Of a stretch of 64,000 bases of DNA, positions 1-6,782 are shown piece by piece. Position numbers and translations under genes: made by a program. The stretch is from positions 144,346-208,345 of the forward strand of contig NZ_JAGGQU010000021.1 in assembly GCF_018613155.1 (NCBI RefSeq). The letters are read 5' to 3'. This DNA is from Bacillus sp. ISL-55 (GTDB taxonomy: Bacteria; Bacillota; Bacilli; Bacillales; Cytobacillaceae). The notes under the pieces were generated by a model. The model did not search any database, had not been told where the DNA came from, and worked only from the letters and a program-made list of their open reading frames with translations. The number at the start of each line of letters is the position of its first letter. Position 1 is the first letter of the stretch.

Positions 1-272
1 AGGGAAATACCACCCATCAGCTGGACTTTATAAGGATACAGACCAAGGACACGCTTTGCACCTTCACGGACGACTGCGAACGCTTCAATCAGCAGGTCAT
101 CAGTAGACTCACCGTTCTGGTAACGGGATTTGAACTCCTCAGTTTTTTCCCTAAGCTGATCGTCCGAAAGCTTTTCCATATCGCCTGCAAGTGCATCGAT
201 TTGGTCCGCCATTTTCGTCAATCTCTTGATATCGCGTTTATTCTGGTCGAAAATTTTCGTTAAAATCCCCAT
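1..272 (-). CDS. secA: SecA preprotein translocase ATPase, N-terminal fragment
   Basis: Only the first 90 or so codons lie in the window; the gene runs off the left edge. The ATG is at 270-272 and is preceded by an AGGAGCG-type ribosome site. The translated start ([18 protein letters not shown], then KMADQIDAL and an REGAKRVLG stretch) is the classic SecA N-terminus ahead of nucleotide-binding domain 1. SecA drives Sec-dependent export at the membrane, which matters here because many secreted wall proteins are encoded further right. In B. subtilis secA follows hpf; here a DUF1028 gene and a dispersed repeat lie between them. This is the housekeeping SecA by its position next to hpf, not an accessory SecA2. 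Confidence 0.95.
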   Translation of the reverse strand, partial: MGILTKIFDQNKRDIKRLTKMADQIDALAGDMEKLSDDQLREKTEEFKSRYQNGESTDDLLIEAFAVVREGAKRVLGLYPYKVQLMGGIS

Positions 273-343
273 ACAGACGCTCCTTTTATCTAATGAATCT
301 CGTTGTATTTATAAGTTGATAGTCGTATAAATTGTCCCAAGAA

Positions 344-590
344 CAAAAAGCGCAAGCGCCTCGTTCAGCCCCGACAAGCGCTGGAGAGCCGCCCAATGAA
401 GTCGTTCTTTGACTTCAATGGGCGGATCGAAATAGAAATGTATAGCCGACTGCCCAGAAACGCAGAAACTGGAGACTCCGACAAAGAAGCGCTTTTTGCT
501 TCTGCCGGCGGAGTTGAAGTTTCGGAGTTTCTAGGAGGCGACACTAGACAAGCGACTCGAGGGGCTAGGCGCTGGAGCTGGATTAAGAAA
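344..590. repeat. Dispersed hairpin repeat, copy 1 (interrupted)
   Basis: About 247 bp. Its ends match copies at 12841-12954 and 57973-58100: a left part with AGCGCAAGCGCCTCGTTCAG and a right part ending in GGGGCTAGGCGCTGGAGCTG. The inner part has the shared hairpin GAAGTC...GACTTC (about 400-416). Unlike the other two copies, this one carries about 120 extra bases (roughly 432-550) that form their own nested hairpin: ACTCCG and AGAAGC (near 475-490) pair with GCTTCT and CGGAGT (near 498-516). An open frame across it (396-659, plus strand) is a by-product and not a gene. The rest of the 273-787 gap contains only one isolated perfect DnaA-type box (602-610) and the terminator at 751-781. Confidence 0.85.
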
Positions 591-750
591 ACTACATGCA
601 GTTATCCACACCTAAATATTTTTATAATTTCCTTAACAAAGAAAAAAGATTCGCTGTAAACGCACCGAATCCCTTTTAGAAAAATTCGATTTATTGCTAA
701 ATACTATCTTACCACTTACAGCAAGGGGTGACAACCAATCGAGGTATGCG

Positions 751-781
751 AAAAGTCCCACTGCCGGCTGACAGGGGACTT
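751..781 (-). terminator. Terminator of the DUF1028 gene
   Basis: On the minus strand AAGTCCC plus CTG pairs with CAG and GGGACTT across a short loop, followed by TTTTC. It lies directly after the stop codon at 788-790. Confidence 0.7.
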
Positions 782-787
782 AAGGAT

Positions 788-1630
788 TTATTGATTTTTC
801 ATAAACTCCAGCACTTCTAAATCAATCTTGCCTTTCTCCTGTTCTCTTTCTTCGAAGTTTTCGGTATGGAAGTAGGACGTGAGCGCTTTATGGAGCTCTT
901 CGCCGTCAGTTGGATCAGCCTTCAGATAATCGAGTCGCTTAAGATGCTCGACGACTGTTTCCCTGACCTCAGCTTCGATGGCAACTACATTCTCAGGCTT
1001 TGATTTTGCAAAATAAAGCTGCTGAAGGCCGTAGATACGGATCAGTTCCGTGATTGGTTCCGGATGGTCATCGACGCGAAGATCAATGTATCGGTCGTTG
1101 TAGCCACCGTAACCGCCCTTCTCCTTAACGACAAGGAGCGCCGCCGACTGCTGGCCTCTGCTATCCCCTCCAGCTTGCTGCCCGGCATTGAGCGCTTGCA
1201 GCAACCGATGGGCAAGTGAGCCTTCAGTTGACTCAAACGTTCCCGCCATAGCTTTTACAGTATTCTCATCTACTAAAATATTCCCCTGTGCCGCGAAATG
1301 CTTCCCTGTCACTCCGCCTGCCCAGTCATAGCAATATGTACCTGTAAAAGTTGCTGGGTTACCTTTAGCATCAATCAAGCCGACCTGGCGCATTTCCTTG
1401 TCAGGGTCGTCCTTTGTGATCAGCTCCATCACTTCCTCAGCAGTTTTCCCCTGTTCCATCAACTCCAACGCCTGGGGACCATACGCTGTATTCGCGTAAG
1501 ACTGCGTCGCCACAGCTCCAACTCCGGCCTTCGCAAACGGAACAACCGCCCCAACTCCAAGAAATTTAGACTGTACCGCAATTCCCCATTCTTTTTCCTG
1601 TGGATCATAACCTGCGATTGAAAATGTCAT
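788..1630 (-). CDS. DUF1028 family protein
   Basis: A 280-residue protein with no signal peptide, so probably cytoplasmic. The start MTFSIAGYDPQ...WGIAVQSKFLGVGAVVPFA and the following KAGVGAVATQSYAN are typical of the DUF1028 family, whose fold has been related to Ntn-hydrolases; Thr2 is the residue in the position of such a nucleophile, but no reaction is established. The C-terminal 70 residues match the small extra domain often found at the end of these proteins. The start is fixed by AGGAGG 7-8 bases upstream of ATG. It has its own terminator and stands alone between secA and hpf, where B. subtilis has no such gene, so it is probably an accessory insertion. Function unknown. Confidence 0.85.
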   Translation of the reverse strand: MTFSIAGYDPQEKEWGIAVQSKFLGVGAVVPFAKAGVGAVATQSYANTAYGPQALELMEQGKTAEEVMELITKDDPDKEMRQVGLIDAKGNPATFTGTYCYDWAGGVTGKHFAAQGNILVDENTVKAMAGTFESTEGSLAHRLLQALNAGQQAGGDSRGQQSAALLVVKEKGGYGGYNDRYIDLRVDDHPEPITELIRIYGLQQLYFAKSKPENVVAIEAEVRETVVEHLKRLDYLKADPTDGEELHKALTSYFHTENFEEREQEKGKIDLEVLEFMKNQ

Positions 1631-1694
1631 ATGTATCGCCTCCTGTAAAAATTATTTCGGCACTCGGTATAATTTTTCCTTCAAAAGAACAAAT

Positions 1695-1726
1695 TAAAAC
1701 CCACAGCCAATTTCTGACTGTGGGTA
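1695..1726 (-). terminator. Terminator of hpf
   Basis: On the minus strand ACCCACAG (1725-1718) pairs with CTGTGGGT (1706-1699) and is followed by TTTTAATTTG. It sits 60 bases after the hpf stop codon. Confidence 0.75.
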
Positions 1727-1785
1727 GAATGTTAGATTAATGTGATAGGCGGCGAGATTCAATCAAGCCGTTGCAGCCATATTTC

Positions 1786-2331
1786 TTATTGTGCTTCAAT
1801 CAAACCATAACGGCCGTCGTTACGCTTGTAAACAACATTTGTCTGGTTTGTTTCAGCGTTTGTGAACACGTAGAAGCTGTGGCCCAGCATGTTCATCTGC
1901 AGGATCGCTTCCTCGCTGTCCATTGGCTTCAAATCGAAACTCTTAGTACGGACAACTTCCAAGTCTTCATCTTCTTCAACCTGTTCAACTTCTGTGAAAA
2001 TCGGAACGAAATCCTTCAGGCTTTCCTTATCACGGAATTTGCGGTTTACCTTCGTTTTGTGCTTGCGGATTTGACGCTCAAGCTTATCAGTGATCAAATC
2101 AATCGCAGCATACATATCTTCATGAAGCTCCTCTGCGCGAAGCACAAGATCCTTCATTGGAATTGTAATTTCAACTTTTGATTTTTTATCTTGGTAAACT
2201 TTCAAATTCACATTTACATTGGCATTGGGTGACTCCGTAAAATAACGCTCAAGCTTAGCAACCTTCTTCTCAACATACTCTCTGATTGCTGGAGTTACCT
2301 CAATGTTTTCTCCACGAATGTTGTAGTTCAT
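1786..2331 (-). CDS. hpf: Long-form ribosome hibernation promoting factor
   Basis: A 181-residue protein beginning MNYNIRGENIEVTPAIREYV. The N-terminal 100 residues are the HPF/RaiA fold that binds the 30S decoding region. The C-terminal 60 residues (FDLKPMDSEEAILQM...GHSFYVFTNAET) are the dimerisation domain that joins two 70S ribosomes into 100S particles. Length and both domains fit the long HPF (YvyD) of Bacilli. The open frame extends upstream to 2586, but a strong AAAGGAGGAG site places the start at 2331. A sigma-B-like promoter lies upstream and a terminator follows. It is next to the fliD operon as in B. subtilis. Confidence 0.95.
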   Translation of the reverse strand: MNYNIRGENIEVTPAIREYVEKKVAKLERYFTESPNANVNVNLKVYQDKKSKVEITIPMKDLVLRAEELHEDMYAAIDLITDKLERQIRKHKTKVNRKFRDKESLKDFVPIFTEVEQVEEDEDLEVVRTKSFDLKPMDSEEAILQMNMLGHSFYVFTNAETNQTNVVYKRNDGRYGLIEAQ

Positions 2332-2377
2332 AGTGGACTCCTCCTTTGGGATATGACTATGTATTACTAATTCTATT

Positions 2378-2403
2378 TTACCCCAAAGAACTCCTGCAAA
2401 AAC
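2378..2403 (-). promoter_or_regulatory. Possible sigma-B promoter of hpf
   Basis: Minus-strand GTTTTT, a 14-base spacer, then GGGTAA resembles the sigma-B pattern GTTTAA-N12-14-GGGTAT. Stress control of hpf/yvyD by sigma-B is known in B. subtilis. The -35 part is weak. Confidence 0.45.
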
Positions 2404-2482
2404 AGTCTGAAGATTTGACATTTTTATGTCTGTTTTTACCGTCGGAATAGTGGATAATTTGGTGAGGGTTGTCCGAATATGG

Positions 2483-2508
2483 AAAAACCGCCCGGGATTG
2501 GGCGGTTT
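2483..2508 (-). terminator. Terminator of the flaG-fliD-fliS-fliT transcript
   Basis: AAACCGCCC (2485-2493) pairs perfectly with GGGCGGTTT (2500-2508), followed on the minus strand by TTTTTCC. It overlaps the stop codon of the 129-residue gene, so that gene is the last of the operon. Confidence 0.85.
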
Positions 2509-2896
2509 AGTTGATGTAATAGGGCCTGAATTGTTTATTGATTTCCCTGGACCATTCGGAAAAAGCAGGATAAATACTTTCACCAATTACCTCTTCCCAT
2601 ATACTGTAATCGGAATGATGAAGTAATTGAGCTTTTTCCCATACATTCGTAAAAGAAGTGAATTGGATCAGGACTTCCGGTCGCTCCGCAAAATGCTCAG
2701 CAAGAACCTGGTTGGAGAGATGGATTTGCCCAAACGCCAAACTGACATCATCCCACAAGTGATCAGCGTCCTCCAGCTTCAGTTTTTCTAGACAACGAAA
2801 GATATGTCCAAATGCTTCTTCAATGGTATCCAGCAAACCGATATACTGCCTAACCAAGAGCATTTTCTCTTCACTTAACGCATTCAATCCATTCAC
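2507..2896 (-). CDS. Uncharacterised protein at the end of the fliDST operon
   Basis: A 129-residue, mostly helical, soluble and acidic protein that I do not recognise. It begins with GTG immediately after the fliT stop codon, with a GAGG ribosome site inside the end of fliT, and the operon terminator overlaps its stop. This tight coupling argues that it is a real gene translated with fliT. It has no membrane segment, signal peptide or cysteine motif; one Trp-rich stretch (WDDVSLAF...FTNVWEKAQLL) stands out. B. subtilis has no gene at this place. A flagellar export chaperone or accessory role is a guess from position only. Confidence 0.75.
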   Translation of the reverse strand: MNGLNALSEEKMLLVRQYIGLLDTIEEAFGHIFRCLEKLKLEDADHLWDDVSLAFGQIHLSNQVLAEHFAERPEVLIQFTSFTNVWEKAQLLHHSDYSIWEEVIGESIYPAFSEWSREINKQFRPYYIN

Positions 2897-3241
2897 CTAT
2901 TTCCTCTTGTCGTAAAACATGCCATCTGTCGAAAGGTTTTGATATGGATTGACATATTTTGTGTTGGATTCTTTTTTCGTTTGCAAATTCTTGATGTCTT
3001 TTTGAATCCAAATCTTTTCAGCTATCAAAAGCTGGTCAAGCCTGGTGTTCAGTTGGACGATTTGCCTGCCCAGTTCGGCGTCCTCAAGAGTATAGGGAGG
3101 GACGATTCCCTTCATAAGGACCTCCCGTTTTTCCAAAAGCTCCTCCACTTTTAAAATCTTCTCATCCCGCTCTTCCAGAGGCTTTTGCAAAATCTGAATC
3201 AACTCAAGCGTCGCCTCGTAAAAGTCCTTGACAGCGCTCAC
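2897..3241 (-). CDS. fliT: Flagellar protein FliT
   Basis: About 114 residues, helical, beginning (M)SAVKDFYEATLELIQILQ. FliT is the cytoplasmic export chaperone for the filament cap FliD; B. subtilis FliT has nearly the same length. The start is GTG at 3241-3239, overlapping the fliS stop as TAGTG, which means translational coupling; the longer reading back to 3301 would run inside fliS. The central KVEELLEKREVLMKGI and GRQIVQLNTRLDQLL stretches are amphipathic helices expected of this family. The gene order flaG-fliD-fliS-fliT supports the call more than residue identity does, as the family is poorly conserved. Confidence 0.85.
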   Translation of the reverse strand: MSAVKDFYEATLELIQILQKPLEERDEKILKVEELLEKREVLMKGIVPPYTLEDAELGRQIVQLNTRLDQLLIAEKIWIQKDIKNLQTKKESNTKYVNPYQNLSTDGMFYDKRK

Positions 3242-3642
3242 TACGCCATACCACCCTGGCCATACTGCTTCTGGCGGTTCATCTGGATGACCTGCTTCCA
3301 CGTATCGCGGAACTCTGTCACAAGTCCCTCCACTTCCTCAAGAGCACCAATATCATTCTTGATGTTCGCATCAATCAAGCGGCGGTTCATGAAATCATAC
3401 AACGACATCATACTTTGCGAGACTTCAAGATCCATATTCAGCGTCACCATCAACTCCTGGACGATGTTCTGTGCCTTCTGGATATTCGTGTTCTTTACCT
3501 GAATGTCCTTCGACTGAATTCCATGTTTCGCCAGGGTAATAAACTTCAGGCAACCATTATATAACATCAACGTCAGCTCCCCAGGCGAAGCGGTGTTCAC
3601 AGAACTCTGCTGGTAAGACTGGTACGGATTATTTACTGCCAT
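3241..3642 (-). CDS. fliS: Flagellin export chaperone FliS
   Basis: A 133-residue protein starting MAVNNPYQSYQQSSVNTASPGELTLMLYNG, the diagnostic FliS N-terminus (YQ...V.TASPGELT.MLY.G). It forms a four-helix bundle that holds the C-terminal D0 region of flagellin in the cytoplasm before export and, in B. subtilis, promotes FliW release from flagellin. The spliced C-terminus of Hag in this window is exactly the part FliS should bind, so an unspliced, truncated Hag would lose that contact. It is coupled to fliT and 22 bases downstream of fliD. Confidence 0.97.
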   Translation of the reverse strand: MAVNNPYQSYQQSSVNTASPGELTLMLYNGCLKFITLAKHGIQSKDIQVKNTNIQKAQNIVQELMVTLNMDLEVSQSMMSLYDFMNRRLIDANIKNDIGALEEVEGLVTEFRDTWKQVIQMNRQKQYGQGGMA

Positions 3643-3664
3643 TTAAAACGCTCCCTTGTAAAAA

Positions 3665-5254
3665 TTACATATTGAATTGCTGCATCAAGTACATCGATTG
3701 GCTGTTCGAACGCTGGATCGCCTTTTCCATTGCGGTGAACTGGCGCCAGTAGCGATCTTCGATTTGGAGTAGGCGGTCTTCGAAGCGGTTGATTTGATTG
3801 TCAACATCATTCAAGTTTTTTCCTAATGTAAACTTATCATTCACCCATGTTGATTTACCTGCTTTTTCTTCAATCGTTTTGATTGTTGAATCGATTGTTT
3901 TGATCAATCGTTCGGCTATCCCCATGGTACTTCTTGTTTTTCCATCACCATCTGTTGCAAACAACTTGTATACCGCATCTGGGTTTTCCGCCAGCTTACT
4001 TTTTAATAATTCTTCGTTATCAATTACAAGCTTACCTTTATCACCATAGTTTGAAGTGGTTTTGATTCCTAACTCCGCAAGCTGCCCAAATCCTTTTAGA
4101 GCTCCTTCAAGAGGGGAATAGAAATCAAGCCTCAGATTATTCAAACCATTGGAAAGAGTTGAGTCATTACGGATTAAACCGCTTTTCGCCTTTTCTTCCC
4201 ATAACTCGATTTGCTTTTCTTCCATAGCTTCTTTTTCATCATCAGATAGTGGCTGATAATCGCGATATCGCTTTTCATCCAACTTACCGTTAATCTTCTC
4301 TATCATTTCATTATATTTATTGACGAACTTGACAATGCTGTCAAAAGCAGCTTCCGTATTGTTCCCCACAGTAATGGTTTCTTCGCCTGCAGTCACTTGT
4401 TTGAAATTAAATTGAATGTTATTGATTTTATATTCATTCGTAGGAGGTTCAACGGTTAAAGAGCCATTGTATGTAAACTTGGCGTTTGTGCCTCCTGTTT
4501 CAGTCGTTTTCCAGACGCCTGAACCTGCAGGCGTCTCTGTGCCTGCTTTCATTTGTAGCACGTTAGCAATAAATCCTGCTGTTGTACCATTATAACCAAT
4601 CTCTGCGCCTAGATATTCCAGAGGGTTTTTGTTAAAATCTCCTGTAACCGTCCGTTCCATTACAACCTTATCGGCTGTTGAATCATAGAAAGCACGTATT
4701 CCCAAGTCTGAGTCATTGATTTTTTTCAGGACATCATTTAATGTATCGGTTTCTGAGACGTTAAAAGGTTTTACAACTTTTGTACCATCTTCTTTGAAAG
4801 TCGCTAAAGTAAAGCTGATCGGGCCACTGCTAAAGTCTGGAGCTGCCTTAAAACTTGCGAGTTGATCCTTAAACGCTTTACTAGCATCAATCTTTTCTCC
4901 TGACGCTGAAACAGTATCCTGGCTCACCCGGACAGCCGCAGATGCCAATCTGTCTACTTTCACCTTATATGTCCCACTCAAGGTACTGGGAAAAGCTGTT
5001 GCTGAAACCGCACCCTCATTCGAGCTTGTTGTTGTTTTAGAGGCATAAGTCTTTTCATAGTTCATATCCCGTGCGGCTGTCTGCATCTCGTACATTAACT
5101 TGTTCATTTCACGATATTCGTCACGCTGCCACTCAAGAATCTGTTTCTTTTGCTTTATTTTATCAAGCGGAATACGCTCAGCCTTCATTAAATCACCAAC
5201 AAGCTGGTCAATGTCCATGCCGCTAGCTAAACCACCTATTCTCATAGTTGACAT
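3665..5254 (-). CDS. fliD: Flagellar filament cap protein FliD (HAP2)
   Basis: A 529-residue protein that assembles as a pentameric cap at the filament tip and folds incoming flagellin. The N-terminus (MRIGGLASGMDIDQLVGDLM) is the conserved D0 motif of FliD_N, followed by a coiled coil around residues 35-70. The C-terminal FliD_C part ends in a long coiled coil (about residues 480-529, RFEDRLLQIEDRYWRQF). The middle is variable and rich in Thr and Ser, as in surface-exposed domains. Two starts are possible: ATG at 5254 or MRIGG at 5245; a GAGGGTGA site favours 5254. It follows flaG by 12 bases. Confidence 0.96.
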   Translation of the reverse strand: MSTMRIGGLASGMDIDQLVGDLMKAERIPLDKIKQKKQILEWQRDEYREMNKLMYEMQTAARDMNYEKTYASKTTTSSNEGAVSATAFPSTLSGTYKVKVDRLASAAVRVSQDTVSASGEKIDASKAFKDQLASFKAAPDFSSGPISFTLATFKEDGTKVVKPFNVSETDTLNDVLKKINDSDLGIRAFYDSTADKVVMERTVTGDFNKNPLEYLGAEIGYNGTTAGFIANVLQMKAGTETPAGSGVWKTTETGGTNAKFTYNGSLTVEPPTNEYKINNIQFNFKQVTAGEETITVGNNTEAAFDSIVKFVNKYNEMIEKINGKLDEKRYRDYQPLSDDEKEAMEEKQIELWEEKAKSGLIRNDSTLSNGLNNLRLDFYSPLEGALKGFGQLAELGIKTTSNYGDKGKLVIDNEELLKSKLAENPDAVYKLFATDGDGKTRSTMGIAERLIKTIDSTIKTIEEKAGKSTWVNDKFTLGKNLNDVDNQINRFEDRLLQIEDRYWRQFTAMEKAIQRSNSQSMYLMQQFNM

Positions 5255-5266
5255 TCACCCTCACCT

Positions 5267-5632
5267 TTAGATCTTTTTATCCACCATTAGACCAATGAAC
5301 TCAGTCATCGCCGCATAAAAGTCGAGCATTTTCTTTGGCGGAATTTCCCGAACCGTTTCTTTCGTTTTCTCATCAATAATTTTTACATAATATTCATTCA
5401 GCTTTTCATGGAACTCAAATTTCAAGGCAGTTGGCGATGCCTCCATAAATTTATTCATGCTGTCTACAATCTCTTTAACCTTTTCTCTTGGAAAAGTCAT
5501 GCTCTCTTGAGTATCTTCATTTGCTGATTTAAATACTTCAAATTCTTTTTCCTGAGTCTGGTTTGTCATTTCACCGATTTCGGTCGTTCTTAGCTGTGAG
5601 GAAAATTGATTGGATGATATGCGATCAATCAT
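5267..5632 (-). CDS. flaG: Flagellar protein FlaG
   Basis: A 121-residue protein. The C-terminal half (MNKFMEASPTALKFEFHEKL..YYVKIIDEKTKETVREIPP) matches the FlaG/YvyC family, linked to filament length control; the N-terminal half is low-complexity. A GGGGGAT ribosome site precedes the ATG. It is the first gene of the fliD operon and has its own sigma-D promoter. In B. subtilis it lies directly after hag; here a homing endonuclease gene has come between the two. Confidence 0.92.
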   Translation of the reverse strand: MIDRISSNQFSSQLRTTEIGEMTNQTQEKEFEVFKSANEDTQESMTFPREKVKEIVDSMNKFMEASPTALKFEFHEKLNEYYVKIIDEKTKETVREIPPKKMLDFYAAMTEFIGLMVDKKI

Positions 5633-5670
5633 CTCGGTATCCCCCTGGAATTATTATTCTTTTACTAGTT

Positions 5671-5697
5671 ATATCGGAGTGATGTCAGGTTTGTTTA
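5671..5697 (-). promoter_or_regulatory. Sigma-D promoter of flaG-fliD operon
   Basis: Minus strand TAAA, 16-base spacer, CCGATAT, close to the sigma-D consensus TAAA-N15-GCCGATAT. It is about 40 bases before the flaG start. Confidence 0.8.
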
Positions 5698-5721
5698 GTT
5701 TATTATCTATTTAGAATGCGT

Positions 5722-5760
5722 TATAATTACATAGAACAAATGTTCTCATATAATTGGAGG
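5722..5760 (+). promoter_or_regulatory. Promoter region, LexA-like box and ribosome site of the homing endonuclease gene
   Basis: TATAAT at 5722-5727 is a good -10 box, although no clear -35 is visible. Immediately downstream, AGAACAAATGTTCT at 5733-5746 fits the Gram-positive SOS box core GAAC-N4-GTTC with the purine/pyrimidine pattern of CGAACRNRYGTTCG; only the outermost bases differ. GGAGG at 5756-5760 serves the GTG at 5769. The position overlaps the transcription start, suitable for LexA repression. Confidence 0.6.
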
Positions 5761-5768
5761 TGAATTAA

Positions 5769-6782
5769 GTGGATCTGCTCGAAGAACTTCTACAACACAT
5801 ACCGTTACGTGCACTATCACTAATCAACGCAAAGCTACTAGGAGATGGGAATTTAACAATTGAAGGTACAAAACAACCAAGGTTCAGGTTTCAGCACAGT
5901 TATGCAGACAGAGGTTGGTGTCATTTCTGTTATGCAAGACTTAGCAATTGCATACCAATCAATTCTCCTAAATATAAAAAGAATATTGATCTAAGAATCA
6001 ATGCCGGTTTTTCAGAAACATTCTATGTACAATCCAAGACGGCACCTGTCTTTACCCTTCTAAAAAATTCCTGGTATGCCGGAAAGAAAAAAGTAGTTCC
6101 TTTACAATTAATAGAACGAACTCTCATCCCACAAGCTTTAGCATGGTGGTACCAGGATGATGGGCATTTAGTCTGGAAGAATGGTTCACCACAAAAAATA
6201 ATTCTATCTACTGATAATTTCACTCTAGAAGAAAATCTGAGCCTCATAAAAATATTAAGAGAGTTATTTCACCTAGAATTTTCTTTAGATAGTCAAAATA
6301 GATTGTGCATATATGACCAACCTCAAATACGATATTTTCTTTATTTAGTAGAGGATTTTATTCATTTTTCAATGGCAAGGAAAATGCCATTGTATAGTCA
6401 AATAGCCCCTCCGATAAAGAAAATGCAAAGAAGAACGACTATCTATTTACCGTTTAAGTTAACAACTCCCACCAAAGAGATTAGGGAAATCTTATCAAAA
6501 TTCAATCCGGAAATTTTTATTAATAATTGGTTCACCTATTTTAATAAAAACAATGAAACAGCTGCTATATTAAAATATAGTCACCAGGTTACGTTAAACG
6601 AATTAGAACTAAAAAAAATCTTTAAAGCACAAAACAGGACAGGTTTGCGAATGAGTGAGATTCTTACGATATTATTTGCACAAAAAGTAAAAGAGGCCTA
6701 TCCAATGGACAGACCTCTTAATGATATTAACGAAGAAGTTGTAGAACTCCCTGTGGCTGCTGGTTCGCCTGCGCTAACATAG
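5769..6782 (+). CDS. Free-standing LAGLIDADG homing endonuclease
   Basis: A 337-residue protein with two LAGLIDADG-type helices: LINAKLLGDG (about 18-27) and ALAWWYQDDG (about 123-132). Each ends in an acidic residue that would bind the catalytic metal, so one chain can cut an asymmetric site. It starts with GTG behind GGAGG. It is the only plus-strand gene in this part of the flagellar cluster, inserted between hag and flaG. Its last 56 bases overlap the second hag exon in antisense, and the hag terminator lies inside its coding sequence. The neighbouring hag intron has no ORF of its own, so this enzyme is the likely partner that spreads the intron. Its coding sequence looks more AT-rich than the flanking genes, consistent with foreign origin. 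Cleavage site is inferred, not shown. Confidence 0.85.
   Translation: MDLLEELLQHIPLRALSLINAKLLGDGNLTIEGTKQPRFRFQHSYADRGWCHFCYARLSNCIPINSPKYKKNIDLRINAGFSETFYVQSKTAPVFTLLKNSWYAGKKKVVPLQLIERTLIPQALAWWYQDDGHLVWKNGSPQKIILSTDNFTLEENLSLIKILRELFHLEFSLDSQNRLCIYDQPQIRYFLYLVEDFIHFSMARKMPLYSQIAPPIKKMQRRTTIYLPFKLTTPTKEIREILSKFNPEIFINNWFTYFNKNNETAAILKYSHQVTLNELELKKIFKAQNRTGLRMSEILTILFAQKVKEAYPMDRPLNDINEEVVELPVAAGSPALT
6689..6720 (-). terminator. Terminator of hag inside the endonuclease gene
   Basis: On the minus strand AAGAGGTCTGTCC pairs with GGATAGGCCTCTT when G-U pairs are allowed, giving a 13-pair stem followed by TTACTTTTTG. On the plus strand the same positions are C/A mismatches, so it works only in the hag direction. 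It starts 8 bases after the hag stop codon. Confidence 0.75.

Noticed and set aside
396..659. An 87-residue plus-strand ORF
   Set aside because: It lies on the dispersed repeat, has no ribosome site, and is matched by no protein pattern.
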